NCBI GenBank assembly: GCA_026126105.1
Contig: JAHCJV010000026.1
Span: 1-64,000, forward strand
Direction: 5' to 3'
Length of the DNA: 64,000 bases
Source: Enhydrobacter sp.
GTDB lineage: Bacteria; Pseudomonadota; Alphaproteobacteria; Reyranellales; Reyranellaceae
A model generated the notes under the pieces. That model made no database searches, was not told where the DNA came from, and saw only the letters and a list, made by a program, of their open reading frames with translations. The position numbers were made by a program, and so were the translations under genes. How positions within the stretch are numbered: position 1 is the stretch's first letter; each line of letters begins with the position of its first letter. Of this stretch, positions 36,515 through 45,686 are shown in pieces.

Positions 36515-36897
36515 TGGGCGCGCCGGTACGGGTGCTGGTGGTCGACGACTCGGACGACGTCCGAGATTCGATCCTTCTGTCGCTCAAGCGAGCAGGCTGT
36601 GCGGTGAACGGTTGCGCGCGCGGGGAGGAGGCCGTGCGAATGCTGGCTCAAGAGGCTTACGATGTCGTGGTGGCGGACCTCTGGATGCCGGGGCTGGATG
36701 GCGTCGAGCTTACCAAGATCGTGCGGCGCGACTATCCCGGCACACGCGTCATAGCAATTTCCGGTGGTGGCCCCGGGATTTCGCTGGAGGCCAATGCAGC
36801 CCTGGTGGAGGTGTGGGGTGCGGAGGCGACGTTCGTGAAGCCGTTCGACAACGAGTTGTTGATCGCGCAGATCCTCAGTCCTGCAGCCGATCGGTAG
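36514..36897 (+). CDS. Single-domain response regulator (stand-alone receiver)
   Basis: 127 residues comprising only a receiver domain: RVLVVDDSDDVRDSI (acidic pocket D11, D12), phospho-acceptor D55 in VVVADLWMPG, AISGGG at the Thr/Ser position and K in FVKPFDN. It lacks an output domain, so it signals by protein contact, as CheY- or Spo0F-like proteins do. Its start codon shares a base with the kinase stop (TGATG), so it is the obvious partner. Its 3' end overlaps the convergent MarR gene by 23 nt. Confidence 0.93.
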   Translation: MGAPVRVLVVDDSDDVRDSILLSLKRAGCAVNGCARGEEAVRMLAQEAYDVVVADLWMPGLDGVELTKIVRRDYPGTRVIAISGGGPGISLEANAALVEVWGAEATFVKPFDNELLIAQILSPAADR

Positions 36898-37351
36898 AGT
36901 TGGCGCTTTCCGACTCATTGCCCGAAGAGCCGGTGGGAGCCACGAGAAGATTTCGGATCACCGATTCAAGAGCCTGGGCGAGGGCCTCGCGTTGCGTGGG
37001 CTCGAGACTGGACATCGCCCGGGAGATGCGTTGCGCCGGATCGCGTTCCATCAACAAGCGACCGGTATGGGTGAGGGCCAGCGTCTCGGTTCGACCGCCG
37101 ACGTCGACGCGCTTCAGGAGCCCCTTGTCGATCAGCGTGCGGACCGTGCGGGACACTGGCCCCAGACTCATACCCTGGAAGCGTGCCAGACGGGAGGCCG
37201 TGGGCGGAGCGCCGCGTGAATTGGCGACGAAGCGAAGCGCCGTCCATTGCGCAGGATATAGTCCCTCCGCGTGCTCCGATGAGTGAGTCAGCCGGAAGGC
37301 CTGCTCGAGAAGCGTCGCGAGCGCCTTCTCGGCAATGACTTTCTGAGGCAT
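36875..37351 (-). CDS. MarR-family transcriptional regulator
   Basis: About 158 residues from ATG 37351; the start is uncertain because no good Shine-Dalgarno sequence precedes it and the frame runs on to 37594. The winged helix is seen in YPAQWTALRFVANSRGAPPT, ASRLARFQGMSLGPVSRTVR and LLKRVDVGGRTETLALTHTG. It is divergent from the giant RTX protease gene (about 230 nt apart) and is a candidate regulator of it. It is convergent with the receiver gene. I could not identify a clear palindromic operator in the shared 37352-37580 gap. Confidence 0.82.
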   Translation of the reverse strand: MPQKVIAEKALATLLEQAFRLTHSSEHAEGLYPAQWTALRFVANSRGAPPTASRLARFQGMSLGPVSRTVRTLIDKGLLKRVDVGGRTETLALTHTGRLLMERDPAQRISRAMSSLEPTQREALAQALESVIRNLLVAPTGSSGNESESANSTDRLQD

Positions 37352-37580
37352 TCCGCAACTCTGGTTGACGGCATGCACAAGCTCAAGCGATAAGTAGGTA
37401 CTCAGTGAGCATGTGGGCTTACGGGATGCGTGCTCCGTTCTTCTTTGCGTGTGGCGTCGCGACGATTGCGCCGACGGCGATGCGTCGACCGGCAATGGTT
37501 TGGTCGATCGCCTCCTGCGCGCCGGGATTACCGATGCGTCGAAGATCGGGACAATGAACTGGGGATAGGGAGCGTGGGCT

Positions 37581-40500
37581 ATGGCAAATGTCACCGAAAC
37601 GACCGACGCTGCAGCTGGCGTCGGGACGAGCTATTCGCTGTCCGCTGGGCAGACCGCACAAGGTACGATTGCCACGGCGGGTGATCGTGACTGGTACGCG
37701 GTCAGCCTGACCAAGAATCAGACCTACACGGTCGCGCTGGTCGGGACTGGGGCCGCCAATCTGCAGAACCCGATACTTCGTCTCTACCGTCCCAATGGCA
37801 CGCTGATCACCCTGGACGACGACGCCTTCATTGGTGAGAACGCCATATTCACTTTCACCGCGTCTGCCAACGGCACCTTCTATCTTGAGGCCGCGGCCAG
37901 CAACGGCAGCGATACCGGCCAGTACGGACTGGCCTTCGGCACTGCCGCCAAACCTGTGTTTGACGAGGCCATGGGCGGCGGCTCGCTCGACAGCGACTCG
38001 TCTTGGAGCGCGCCAGGCGCGCCGGCCACCATCACCTACGGATTTCGGCAAAGCGCACCGGGCTACACCTACGATGTGACGATCAACAACGTCAGCGTAA
38101 ACGTGCTGGCGACGTTCGCCCGGACCTCCGACAGCAACGTGCAGGCTGCCATCCGGTCGATGATCCAAGGCTTTCAGGACGTAGCGGGCCTGACGTTCGT
38201 CGACGTCAATCCGAGCGGATACACCGACAACGCCACGATCCTCATTGGCGACTACACCAATGCCAACGACGGCGCCGGCGCCTTCGCCTACTCTCCTGGG
38301 CCGACGGCCTCCGCCGACAGCGCCGGTGACATGTGGCTGAACAGGACGGCGATCTCCGGCGCCGCGATCGGCTTGGGCAGCTACAGCTACTGGGCGGTGA
38401 TGCACGAACTCGGTCACGCGCTCGGCTTGTCCCATCCCGGTGCCTACAACGCCGGTCCGGGGGTTACTCTGACCTACGGCAATGCCGCGCAGTTCCAGCA
38501 GGACTCGAGCCAGTACTCGATCATGAGCTACTTTGACGAGTCGAACACCGGCGGGCAGCTGAACGGCGACCCGAGCGGCCTGCAACTCTACGATATCTAC
38601 GAGCTGCAGCGGATCTACGGCGTCAACACAACGACCCGCACAGGAGCCGACACTTACGGCTTCAATACCAAGCTCAGCGCACAGTTCGACCTCAGCAGGA
38701 ATCCCAATGCGGGATATGCGATTTGGGACGCCGGAGGAGTCGATACGATCGACGCCTCGCTGTTCGGTGGCAACCAGAGGATCGACCTCGGGCAGGGCAG
38801 GTTTTCCAACATCGGCACAGGAATCGGCAATCTCGCGATCGCCTTCGGCGCCGTCATCGAGGACGCCGTAGGCGGCTCCGGCGTCGACACGATCATCGGC
38901 AACGACGTCGACAACCGGCTCGAGGGCGGTGCGGGCGGCGACACGATCGACGGCGGCGGCGGCCGTGACACGGTTAGCTATCACGGCTCCAGCGCGGCGG
39001 TTGACGTGGATCTGAGCCGTCTGGCGCCCGGCCCTGGCCAGTACTTGCCGCGCGGCGGCGATGCCCAGGGCGACACGTTGATCAGCATCGAGAACATCAT
39101 TGGCAGTGCTCACGACGACCGCCTGCTTGGCGTGGCCTTCGGCGCGCAGGGCAGCGAAATGGCCGGTGGCTGGGGCAACGATACGATCTTCGGCACTGCC
39201 GGCGACGACGTGCTGCATGGCGGCGGAATCAACCTGGTACGGAATGGCAGCTTCGAGCTGAACGGGACCCTGACGGCCGGATCTGCCGGCTACTTTCTCG
39301 CCGGCTCGGTCGACAGCTGGACCGTTCAGGCGGGTGCAGCGCAGATCGAGCTGTTCACTTCCGCCAGCGGCAGCACCCCGAAAACGGGACAGTTCGCGGC
39401 CGATCTGTCAGCCGCGCCAGGGAAGACCACCATTGCGCAAACCGTCCAGGGGTTGGAGGACGGCGTGCTCTATCGCTTGGCCTTCGATGCCCGCCGCCTC
39501 TCCGGGTCCGGCGCCAAGGTCGAAATTTCGTTCGATGGCGTGGCCTGCGGCACGATCACGCCGGGGGCGAACTGGGGGACTTACTTCGTCGATGTCTACG
39601 GAAACCGCGGGAGCGGCCCGAATCGGAACCTGCTGACCTTCAAGGAGGTAGGAGGCTCGGACTTCGACGGAACGCACCTCGACAACATCCGCCTGTTCGA
39701 CGCAAGCCTGTCCGACCCGATCTACGACGGCAACGACCTGCTCATCTCGAACGGTGGCAATGACGTCGCCTACGGCGATGGGGGCGATGACAATTTCTGG
39801 GCCAACGGTGTGCCCACCGGCGTGTTTACCCAGCAGTACGATGGCGGGGCTGGCACGGACAAGCTCACCATGGACTGGTCGGCCGCCACATGGGCGGTCC
39901 GCTATATGGCAAGCAATACCTTGCTCGACGCGCCGGTGATCGGCGACGCGGCAGCCTATGCCACGGGCGAGACGTTTGGAAACAAACTGTACTTCCGAGA
40001 TGTCGAGGTCTTCGACCTTACCGGCGGTGCCAACGCCGACCTGCTCGTCGGCGGGGCGAGGGATGACCTGCTGAATGGCGGGGACGGCAACGATGTCCTG
40101 ATAGGAAACGGCGGCGTCGACGTTCTGAACGGCGGACTTGGCATCGACAAAGCCATCCTCGACACGACGACGCTCGGCGGCGTGCGCATCGTGCTGGCGG
40201 ATCTGCTCGGGGGCGGCTCAGTTGTCCTGTCGAACGGGACTCGGCTGACTTCGATCGAGGCTGTCGAGCTGGCGGCCGGCGACGGCGACGACTATCTCGA
40301 CGTGCGCGGCACTGTGGCGTACGACCCGGTCACCCCTTGGACGACGGCCCAGTCCACGACCTTTGCGGGCCGTGGCGGCAACGACACGCTCGCTGTCGAT
40401 CTCGCCACATCGTGGAGCGCGAACTTCGACGGCGGCACGGGCGATGGCGACCTCCTGGTCATGGATTGGTCCGCAGCCGTTTCGTCGATCGACCTATACG

Positions 40501-43500
40501 AGGCCGGCACCGCCTCGGCCCACTATGCATCATACGCTTGGACTTACATCTACCAGGATCCCCAGGGGAACCAGTTCGCGACGGAATACTATTTCACGGC
40601 GGGCTTCACCGACGTCGAGCGTTTCGACCTGACTGGCGGACGCTATGCCGACAAGCTGTATGGCGGCTCCGGGGACGACGTGCTCAACGGTGGCTCCGGC
40701 TACTTCGACAGCATCAGCGGCGGCGCCGGTGTCGACACCCTGAAGGTGCGCTGGGCGGGCGGCGACTTCGGCTATGGGACGCATGCCTGGGGCGGCGACG
40801 CCGCCGCGGGGTATTCCGGCACCTACACGGCGTTCCGGACCGACCGCAACGAGGTGCGTTTCACCGGCGTCGAGAAGTTCGATCTCGTCCTCGGGGAAGG
40901 CGGCGACGACATCCGCACCGGCGACTACGACGACATCGTGGTAGGCAACGGCGGCAACGACACGTTCCGCACCGGCAAGGGCGCCGACAACGTCAGCGGT
41001 GGCGACGGTGCGGACCGCTGGTCGGGCGACAAGTCGAACGCCACGGCGGCTATCAACATCGACCTGACGGCAGTATCTCAGTCGACGTACAAGATCGGCA
41101 GCGTCAATGCGACGGTCACCGGTATCGAGGCGCTGGGCGGCAGCGACGCCGACGGCGACCGCTTCGCCACCGGCTCGGGCAAAGACGTGCTCGTGACGCG
41201 GTCGGATTTTTATGCCGACTACATCGAGACCAACGGCGGCAACGACACGGTCACGGTGGCGGGCGGCTATGCCGACATCGTCCTGATGGGCGGCGGCATG
41301 GACACCCTGAAGGTGCGCTGGGCCGGCGGCGACTTCGGCTTCGGGACGGCGGGTTGGCTGGGCAACGCTGCTGGAGGCTACTCTGGCACCTACACGGCTT
41401 TCCGGACGGATCGCAACGAAGTGCGCTTCACCGGGGTCGAGAAGTTCGATCTCGTGCTCGGCGAGGGCAGCGACGACATCCGCACCGGCGACTACGACGA
41501 CATCGTGGTGGGCAACGGCGGCAACGACACCTTCCGCACCGGCAAGGGCGCCGACAACGTCAGCGGTGGCGACGGTGCGGACCGCTGGTCGGGCGACAAG
41601 TCGAACGCCACGGCGGCGATCGACATTGACCTGCTGGTGACTGCGCAATCCAGCTACGTGATCGGCAATGTCACGGCCACGGTCACCGGCATCGAGGCGC
41701 TGGGCGGGAGCGACGCCGCAAACGACCGCTTCGCCACCGGCTCGGGCGATGATGCTATCGTCACGCGGTCGGAGTTCTATGCCGACTACATCGAAACCAA
41801 CGGCGGCAACGACACGGTCACGGTGGCGGGCGGCTATGCCGACATTGTGCTGATGGGCAGCGGCCTGGATACGTTGAAGGTTCGCTGGGCCAGCGGCGGG
41901 TTTGGCTTCGGCACAGCGGGTTGGGGTGGCAACGCGACCGACGGATACAGCGGCACCTACACGGCATTCCGGACGGATCAGAATGAAGTGCGCTTCACCG
42001 GGGTCGAGAAGTTCGATCTCGTCCTCGGGGAAGGCGGCGACGACATCCGCACCGGCGACTACGACGATATCGTGGTGGGCAACGGCGGCAACGACACCTT
42101 CCGCACCGGCAAGGGCGCTGACAACGTAAATGGCGGCGGCGGTGCGGACCGCTGGTCGGGCGACAAGTCGAACGCCACGGCGGCCATCAACGTCGACCTG
42201 CTGGTGACTGCGCAATCCACCTACGTGATCGGCAATGTCACGGCGACAGTCACCGGCATCGAGGCGCTGGGCGGGAGCGACGCCGCCAACGACCGCTTCG
42301 CCACCGGCTCGGGCAACGATGCTATCGTCACGCGGTCGGAGTTCTATGCCGACTACATCGAAACCAACAGCGGCAACGACACGGTCACGGTGGCGGGCGG
42401 CTATGCCGACATCGTCCTGATGGGCGCCGGTGTCGACACCCTGAAGGTGCGCTGGGCGGGCGGCGACTTCGGCTATGGGACGCATGCCTGGGGCGGCGAC
42501 GCCGCCGCGGGGTATTCCGGCACCTACACGGCGTTCCGGACCGACCGCAACGAGGTGCGTTTCACCGGCGTCGAGAAGTTCGATCTCGTCCTCGGGGAAG
42601 GCGGCGACGACATCCGCACCGGCGACTACGACGACATCGTGGTAGGCAACGGCGGCAACGACACGTTCCGCACCGGCAAGGGCGCCGACAACGTCAGCGG
42701 TGGCGACGGTGCGGACCGCTGGTCGGGCGACAAGTCGAACGCCACGGCGGCTATCAACATCGACCTGACGGCAGTATCTCAGTCGACGTACAAGATCGGC
42801 AGCGTCAATGCGACGGTCACCGGTATCGAGGCGCTGGGCGGCAGCGACGCCGACGGCGACCGCTTCGCCACCGGCTCGGGCAAAGACGTGCTCGTGACGC
42901 GGTCGGATTTTTATGCCGACTACATCGAGACCAACGGCGGCAACGACACGGTCACGGTGGCGGGCGGCTATGCCGACATCGTCCTGATGGGCGGCGGCAT
43001 GGACACCCTGAAGGTGCGCTGGGCCGGCGGCGACTTCGGCTTCGGGACGGCGGGTTGGCTGGGCAACGCTGCTGGAGGCTACTCTGGCACCTACACGGCT
43101 TTCCGGACGGATCGCAACGAAGTGCGCTTCACCGGGGTCGAGAAGTTCGATCTCGTGCTCGGCGAGGGCGGCGACGCCATCCGCACCGGCGACTACGATG
43201 ATGTCGTGGCGGGCAACGGCGGCAACGACACCTTCCGCACCGGCAAGGGCGCCGACGCCGTGGATGGCGGCAACGGCGTCGATCGTTGGCAGGCTGACAA
43301 GTCGAACTCGACTGCTGCCTTCACTATCGATCTGAACGCGGCGTCGCAGTCCACTTACAGGATCGGCAAGGCCAAAGCGAAGGTCATGGGAATCGAGGTT
43401 CTGGGCGGCAGCAACGACGACGGCGACCGCTTCGCCACCGGCTCGGGAAAGGACGTCATCGTCACGCGGTCGGAGTTCCTTGCCGACTACATCGAGACCA

Positions 43501-44864
43501 ACGACGGCAACGACACAGTGACAGTGGCGGGCGGCTACGCCGACGTTGTCCTGATGGGCAGCGGATTCGACACCTTGGTGGTGCGCTGGGCCGGCGGCGA
43601 CCTTGGCTATGGCACGGTCGCGTGGGGGGGCGATCTTGTCGGCGGTTACTCCGGCACCTACACGGCGTTCCGCACAGATCGCAATGAAGTACGTTTTGCC
43701 GGCGTCGATAAGTTCGATCTGGTTCTCGGTGATGGCGGCGACGATATCCGCACCGGCGACAATGATGACAAGGTCTCAGGGCAGGGCGGTGGCGACCGGC
43801 TGAATGGTGGCGGCGGCAACGACGAGTTGTGGGGCGACGCTGGGTCCGACACATTGCTTGGGGGCGCCGGCAACGATCAGCTCGACGGCGGCACGGGCGT
43901 CGACAGCATGTTCGGCGGCGCCGGCAACGACACTTACTTCGTCGACAATGCTGCGGATGTCGTTCGCGAGGACAGCGTCATTGGCGTAGACGATGGCGGC
44001 TTCGACACCGTCTACAGCTCGGCGAGCTTCATCCTCGGCAGCTTCCTGGAGCGGCTGCTGCTGACGGGTGGCGATGCCATCGACGGCACCGGTAACGAGC
44101 TTGCGAATACGCTCGCGGGTAACGGCGGCATCAATCACCTGTTCGGCGGCGGCGGCGACGACACGCTGGACGGAGGCGCCGGTGCCGACATTCTCGACGG
44201 CGGCGAGGGAAGCGACACCTACAATGTCGACAAGCTCGATACTGTTCAGGACACCGGGACCGCCGGCACCGATCAGGTCATAACGAATGGCTCATTCACC
44301 CTCTCGTCGGGCAGCGGCATCGAAAGGCTGAGCGCCAAAGCTGGCACCGGGGGCAATTTTGTCCTGGTTGGTGATGAAGCCGCCAACAAAATCACCGGCA
44401 ACATGGGCAGCAACGCCCTGCGCGGTATGGCCGGCAACGACACGCTGCTCGGGGACGACGGCGACGACAAGCTGACAGGCGGGCTCGGCCGAGATACCAT
44501 GACCGGCGGCAACGGTGCCGATAGCTTTATCTTCAGCGCAGGCGACAGCCCGGCCTCGCTGTACGACACCATTACAGACTTCGTCTCCGGCCTGGACATG
44601 ATCGACTTGCCGACAGTGGGAGGCGGCGGGCTTGCCGCTTCTGCCTTTGCGGCGATCAGTGTCGCCTCGGACAACTTCAACAATGTCTTCAGCGCCGCCA
44701 CTGCGGCCATGTCGGGCGGCGACAAGTCAGCGGTCTTCGTTGCCGGCGTCACCAATGGCTGGCTGCTGTGGAACACCGACAGCAACCTCCACACGCCCGA
44801 CGAGGGTGTACGGCTTATTGGGGGGAACAGCCTCGCCGCCTTTGCCAGGACCGATATTGTTTAA
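37581..44864 (+). CDS. Giant secreted RTX zinc metalloprotease (serralysin/M10-like) with repeats
   Basis: 2,427 residues. Order: PPC-type beta-sandwich at about 15-120 (AQGTIATAGDRDWYAVSL). A metzincin domain follows at about 135-360, with zinc motif H275-E276-x2-H279-x5-H285 (MHELGHALGLSHP) and Met-turn M315 (SIMSY). RTX nonapeptides GGxGxDxxx come next, then a DUF642-like carbohydrate-binding sandwich (about 545-700, LVRNGSFELNGT). Five full and one partial 189-residue repeats span residues 1051 to about 2060. More RTX repeats follow, and the end resembles a type I secretion signal (RTX then FVSGLDMIDL... FARTDIV). Calcium is needed for RTX folding outside the cell. No type I exporter genes are in the window. 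The divergent MarR gene may regulate it. Confidence 0.9.
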   Translation: MANVTETTDAAAGVGTSYSLSAGQTAQGTIATAGDRDWYAVSLTKNQTYTVALVGTGAANLQNPILRLYRPNGTLITLDDDAFIGENAIFTFTASANGTFYLEAAASNGSDTGQYGLAFGTAAKPVFDEAMGGGSLDSDSSWSAPGAPATITYGFRQSAPGYTYDVTINNVSVNVLATFARTSDSNVQAAIRSMIQGFQDVAGLTFVDVNPSGYTDNATILIGDYTNANDGAGAFAYSPGPTASADSAGDMWLNRTAISGAAIGLGSYSYWAVMHELGHALGLSHPGAYNAGPGVTLTYGNAAQFQQDSSQYSIMSYFDESNTGGQLNGDPSGLQLYDIYELQRIYGVNTTTRTGADTYGFNTKLSAQFDLSRNPNAGYAIWDAGGVDTIDASLFGGNQRIDLGQGRFSNIGTGIGNLAIAFGAVIEDAVGGSGVDTIIGNDVDNRLEGGAGGDTIDGGGGRDTVSYHGSSAAVDVDLSRLAPGPGQYLPRGGDAQGDTLISIENIIGSAHDDRLLGVAFGAQGSEMAGGWGNDTIFGTAGDDVLHGGGINLVRNGSFELNGTLTAGSAGYFLAGSVDSWTVQAGAAQIELFTSASGSTPKTGQFAADLSAAPGKTTIAQTVQGLEDGVLYRLAFDARRLSGSGAKVEISFDGVACGTITPGANWGTYFVDVYGNRGSGPNRNLLTFKEVGGSDFDGTHLDNIRLFDASLSDPIYDGNDLLISNGGNDVAYGDGGDDNFWANGVPTGVFTQQYDGGAGTDKLTMDWSAATWAVRYMASNTLLDAPVIGDAAAYATGETFGNKLYFRDVEVFDLTGGANADLLVGGARDDLLNGGDGNDVLIGNGGVDVLNGGLGIDKAILDTTTLGGVRIVLADLLGGGSVVLSNGTRLTSIEAVELAAGDGDDYLDVRGTVAYDPVTPWTTAQSTTFAGRGGNDTLAVDLATSWSANFDGGTGDGDLLVMDWSAAVSSIDLYEAGTASAHYASYAWTYIYQDPQGNQFATEYYFTAGFTDVERFDLTGGRYADKLYGGSGDDVLNGGSGYFDSISGGAGVDTLKVRWAGGDFGYGTHAWGGDAAAGYSGTYTAFRTDRNEVRFTGVEKFDLVLGEGGDDIRTGDYDDIVVGNGGNDTFRTGKGADNVSGGDGADRWSGDKSNATAAINIDLTAVSQSTYKIGSVNATVTGIEALGGSDADGDRFATGSGKDVLVTRSDFYADYIETNGGNDTVTVAGGYADIVLMGGGMDTLKVRWAGGDFGFGTAGWLGNAAGGYSGTYTAFRTDRNEVRFTGVEKFDLVLGEGSDDIRTGDYDDIVVGNGGNDTFRTGKGADNVSGGDGADRWSGDKSNATAAIDIDLLVTAQSSYVIGNVTATVTGIEALGGSDAANDRFATGSGDDAIVTRSEFYADYIETNGGNDTVTVAGGYADIVLMGSGLDTLKVRWASGGFGFGTAGWGGNATDGYSGTYTAFRTDQNEVRFTGVEKFDLVLGEGGDDIRTGDYDDIVVGNGGNDTFRTGKGADNVNGGGGADRWSGDKSNATAAINVDLLVTAQSTYVIGNVTATVTGIEALGGSDAANDRFATGSGNDAIVTRSEFYADYIETNSGNDTVTVAGGYADIVLMGAGVDTLKVRWAGGDFGYGTHAWGGDAAAGYSGTYTAFRTDRNEVRFTGVEKFDLVLGEGGDDIRTGDYDDIVVGNGGNDTFRTGKGADNVSGGDGADRWSGDKSNATAAINIDLTAVSQSTYKIGSVNATVTGIEALGGSDADGDRFATGSGKDVLVTRSDFYADYIETNGGNDTVTVAGGYADIVLMGGGMDTLKVRWAGGDFGFGTAGWLGNAAGGYSGTYTAFRTDRNEVRFTGVEKFDLVLGEGGDAIRTGDYDDVVAGNGGNDTFRTGKGADAVDGGNGVDRWQADKSNSTAAFTIDLNAASQSTYRIGKAKAKVMGIEVLGGSNDDGDRFATGSGKDVIVTRSEFLADYIETNDGNDTVTVAGGYADVVLMGSGFDTLVVRWAGGDLGYGTVAWGGDLVGGYSGTYTAFRTDRNEVRFAGVDKFDLVLGDGGDDIRTGDNDDKVSGQGGGDRLNGGGGNDELWGDAGSDTLLGGAGNDQLDGGTGVDSMFGGAGNDTYFVDNAADVVREDSVIGVDDGGFDTVYSSASFILGSFLERLLLTGGDAIDGTGNELANTLAGNGGINHLFGGGGDDTLDGGAGADILDGGEGSDTYNVDKLDTVQDTGTAGTDQVITNGSFTLSSGSGIERLSAKAGTGGNFVLVGDEAANKITGNMGSNALRGMAGNDTLLGDDGDDKLTGGLGRDTMTGGNGADSFIFSAGDSPASLYDTITDFVSGLDMIDLPTVGGGGLAASAFAAISVASDNFNNVFSAATAAMSGGDKSAVFVAGVTNGWLLWNTDSNLHTPDEGVRLIGGNSLAAFARTDIV
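40722..41468 (+). repeat. 747-bp direct repeat, copy A (identical to 42423-43169)
   Basis: Line-by-line comparison shows no mismatch between 40722-41468 and 42423-43169 (offset 1,701 bp, exactly three 189-codon units). The first differences flank the block at 40721/42422 and 41469/43170. The intervening unit at 41865-42431 is clearly diverged, so the identity reflects a recent segmental duplication or gene conversion within the RTX gene. Confidence 0.93.
40731..43760 (+). repeat. Tandem 567-bp (189-residue) coding repeats in the RTX protein
   Basis: Units begin at 40731, 41298, 41865, 42432, 42999 and 43566 (the last partial). Each encodes DTLKVRWAGGDFG-type, GYSGTYTAFRTDRNEVRFTG, VEKFDLVLGEGGDDIRTGDY, GNGGNDTFRTGKGAD and FYADYIETNGGNDTVTVAGG segments. 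RTX-like GG/ND turns thus punctuate each unit, suggesting long calcium-dependent beta-solenoid stretches. Confidence 0.9.
42423..43169 (+). repeat. 747-bp direct repeat, copy B (identical to 40722-41468)
   Basis: Second copy of the identical block. It covers repeat units 4 and the start of 5 in the RTX protein (from GAGVDTLKVRWAGGDFGYG onward), matching units 1 and 2. Confidence 0.93.
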
Positions 44865-44879
44865 GGAACTGCGCGCCGT

Positions 44880-45683
44880 TCAACTCCCCGTCGAGGCATA
44901 GCGAGCCATGCCGGCGCGCCAGGCGAGGAAGGAGAGGGCGAGGAAGGCGAACCCTGCGAGCGGCGTCAGCGGCAGGATCCAGTCGGGTGCGCCGAGCGGG
45001 TCGGGGCGCTTAAGGATGGCGAGCACCGGATAATAGGCGACGCAGGCCAGCGGGACGCCGAACGTGAGGACCTTTCGAAACCAGCCGGCATAGATGCTGA
45101 GCGGATATTGCGCTGCCTGGACGCCGCCATATGTCAGGACGTTGACGATCTCCAGGCCCTCGACGGTCCAGAAGGCGAGGGTGGCCTGCAGCACCAGGAT
45201 GCCGACAAACAGGGCCACGCCGCCCGCTACGGCCCAGACGGCAATGGTCACCGCCGCTGCATCCCATTCGATCGGAGCGAGCCTCGTCGCGATCGCCACC
45301 ACCGCAAGGCCCTGGAGCATGCGGCCGATGCGCGACAGGCGGATCTCGTGGCCGATCAGCTGCAGCGCGGCCGCCCGAGGTCTGAGCAGCAGACGGTCGA
45401 ACGCGCCGGTACGGACGAAATCGGAGCCGAACACGTCGAAGCCCCGGCTCAGCAGGTCGGCGATCGAGAATGAGATATTGATCAGCCCGTAGAACAGCGC
45501 CACCTCGCCGAGGGACCATCCTTCGACGTGGCCGAATCGGTGAAAGAGCGCGTACACGCCGAGTATCTCGATCGCCGTGGCCGCGAGGTGGCCTGCGGTG
45601 AGCAGCAACGTCGCGGCCGGATACTGCGCCTGCGCGCGGATCGAGGCGCTGACGTAATTGAGGTAGAGGCGGAATGCATTCAT
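44880..45683 (-). CDS. ABC-2 type (DUF990-like) permease, second subunit
   Basis: 267 residues with about six membrane segments (LLLTAGHLAATAIEILGVYA, ALFYGLINISFSIADLLSRG, AGFAFLALSFLAW). It matches the small ABC-2-like permeases that occur in pairs beside an ABC ATPase (DUF990 group). It is the last of three genes transcribed from 47509 and is convergent with the RTX gene (15 nt apart). It forms an export-type transporter with an unknown substrate. Confidence 0.87.
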   Translation of the reverse strand: MNAFRLYLNYVSASIRAQAQYPAATLLLTAGHLAATAIEILGVYALFHRFGHVEGWSLGEVALFYGLINISFSIADLLSRGFDVFGSDFVRTGAFDRLLLRPRAAALQLIGHEIRLSRIGRMLQGLAVVAIATRLAPIEWDAAAVTIAVWAVAGGVALFVGILVLQATLAFWTVEGLEIVNVLTYGGVQAAQYPLSIYAGWFRKVLTFGVPLACVAYYPVLAILKRPDPLGAPDWILPLTPLAGFAFLALSFLAWRAGMARYASTGS

Positions 45684-45686
45684 GGG

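Noticed and set aside
40530..42485. A 651-codon open frame on the minus strand across the RTX repeats
   Set aside because: It mirrors the repetitive GC-rich plus-strand gene, has no start signal or recognisable motif, and its repeats are only the antisense of the 189-residue units.
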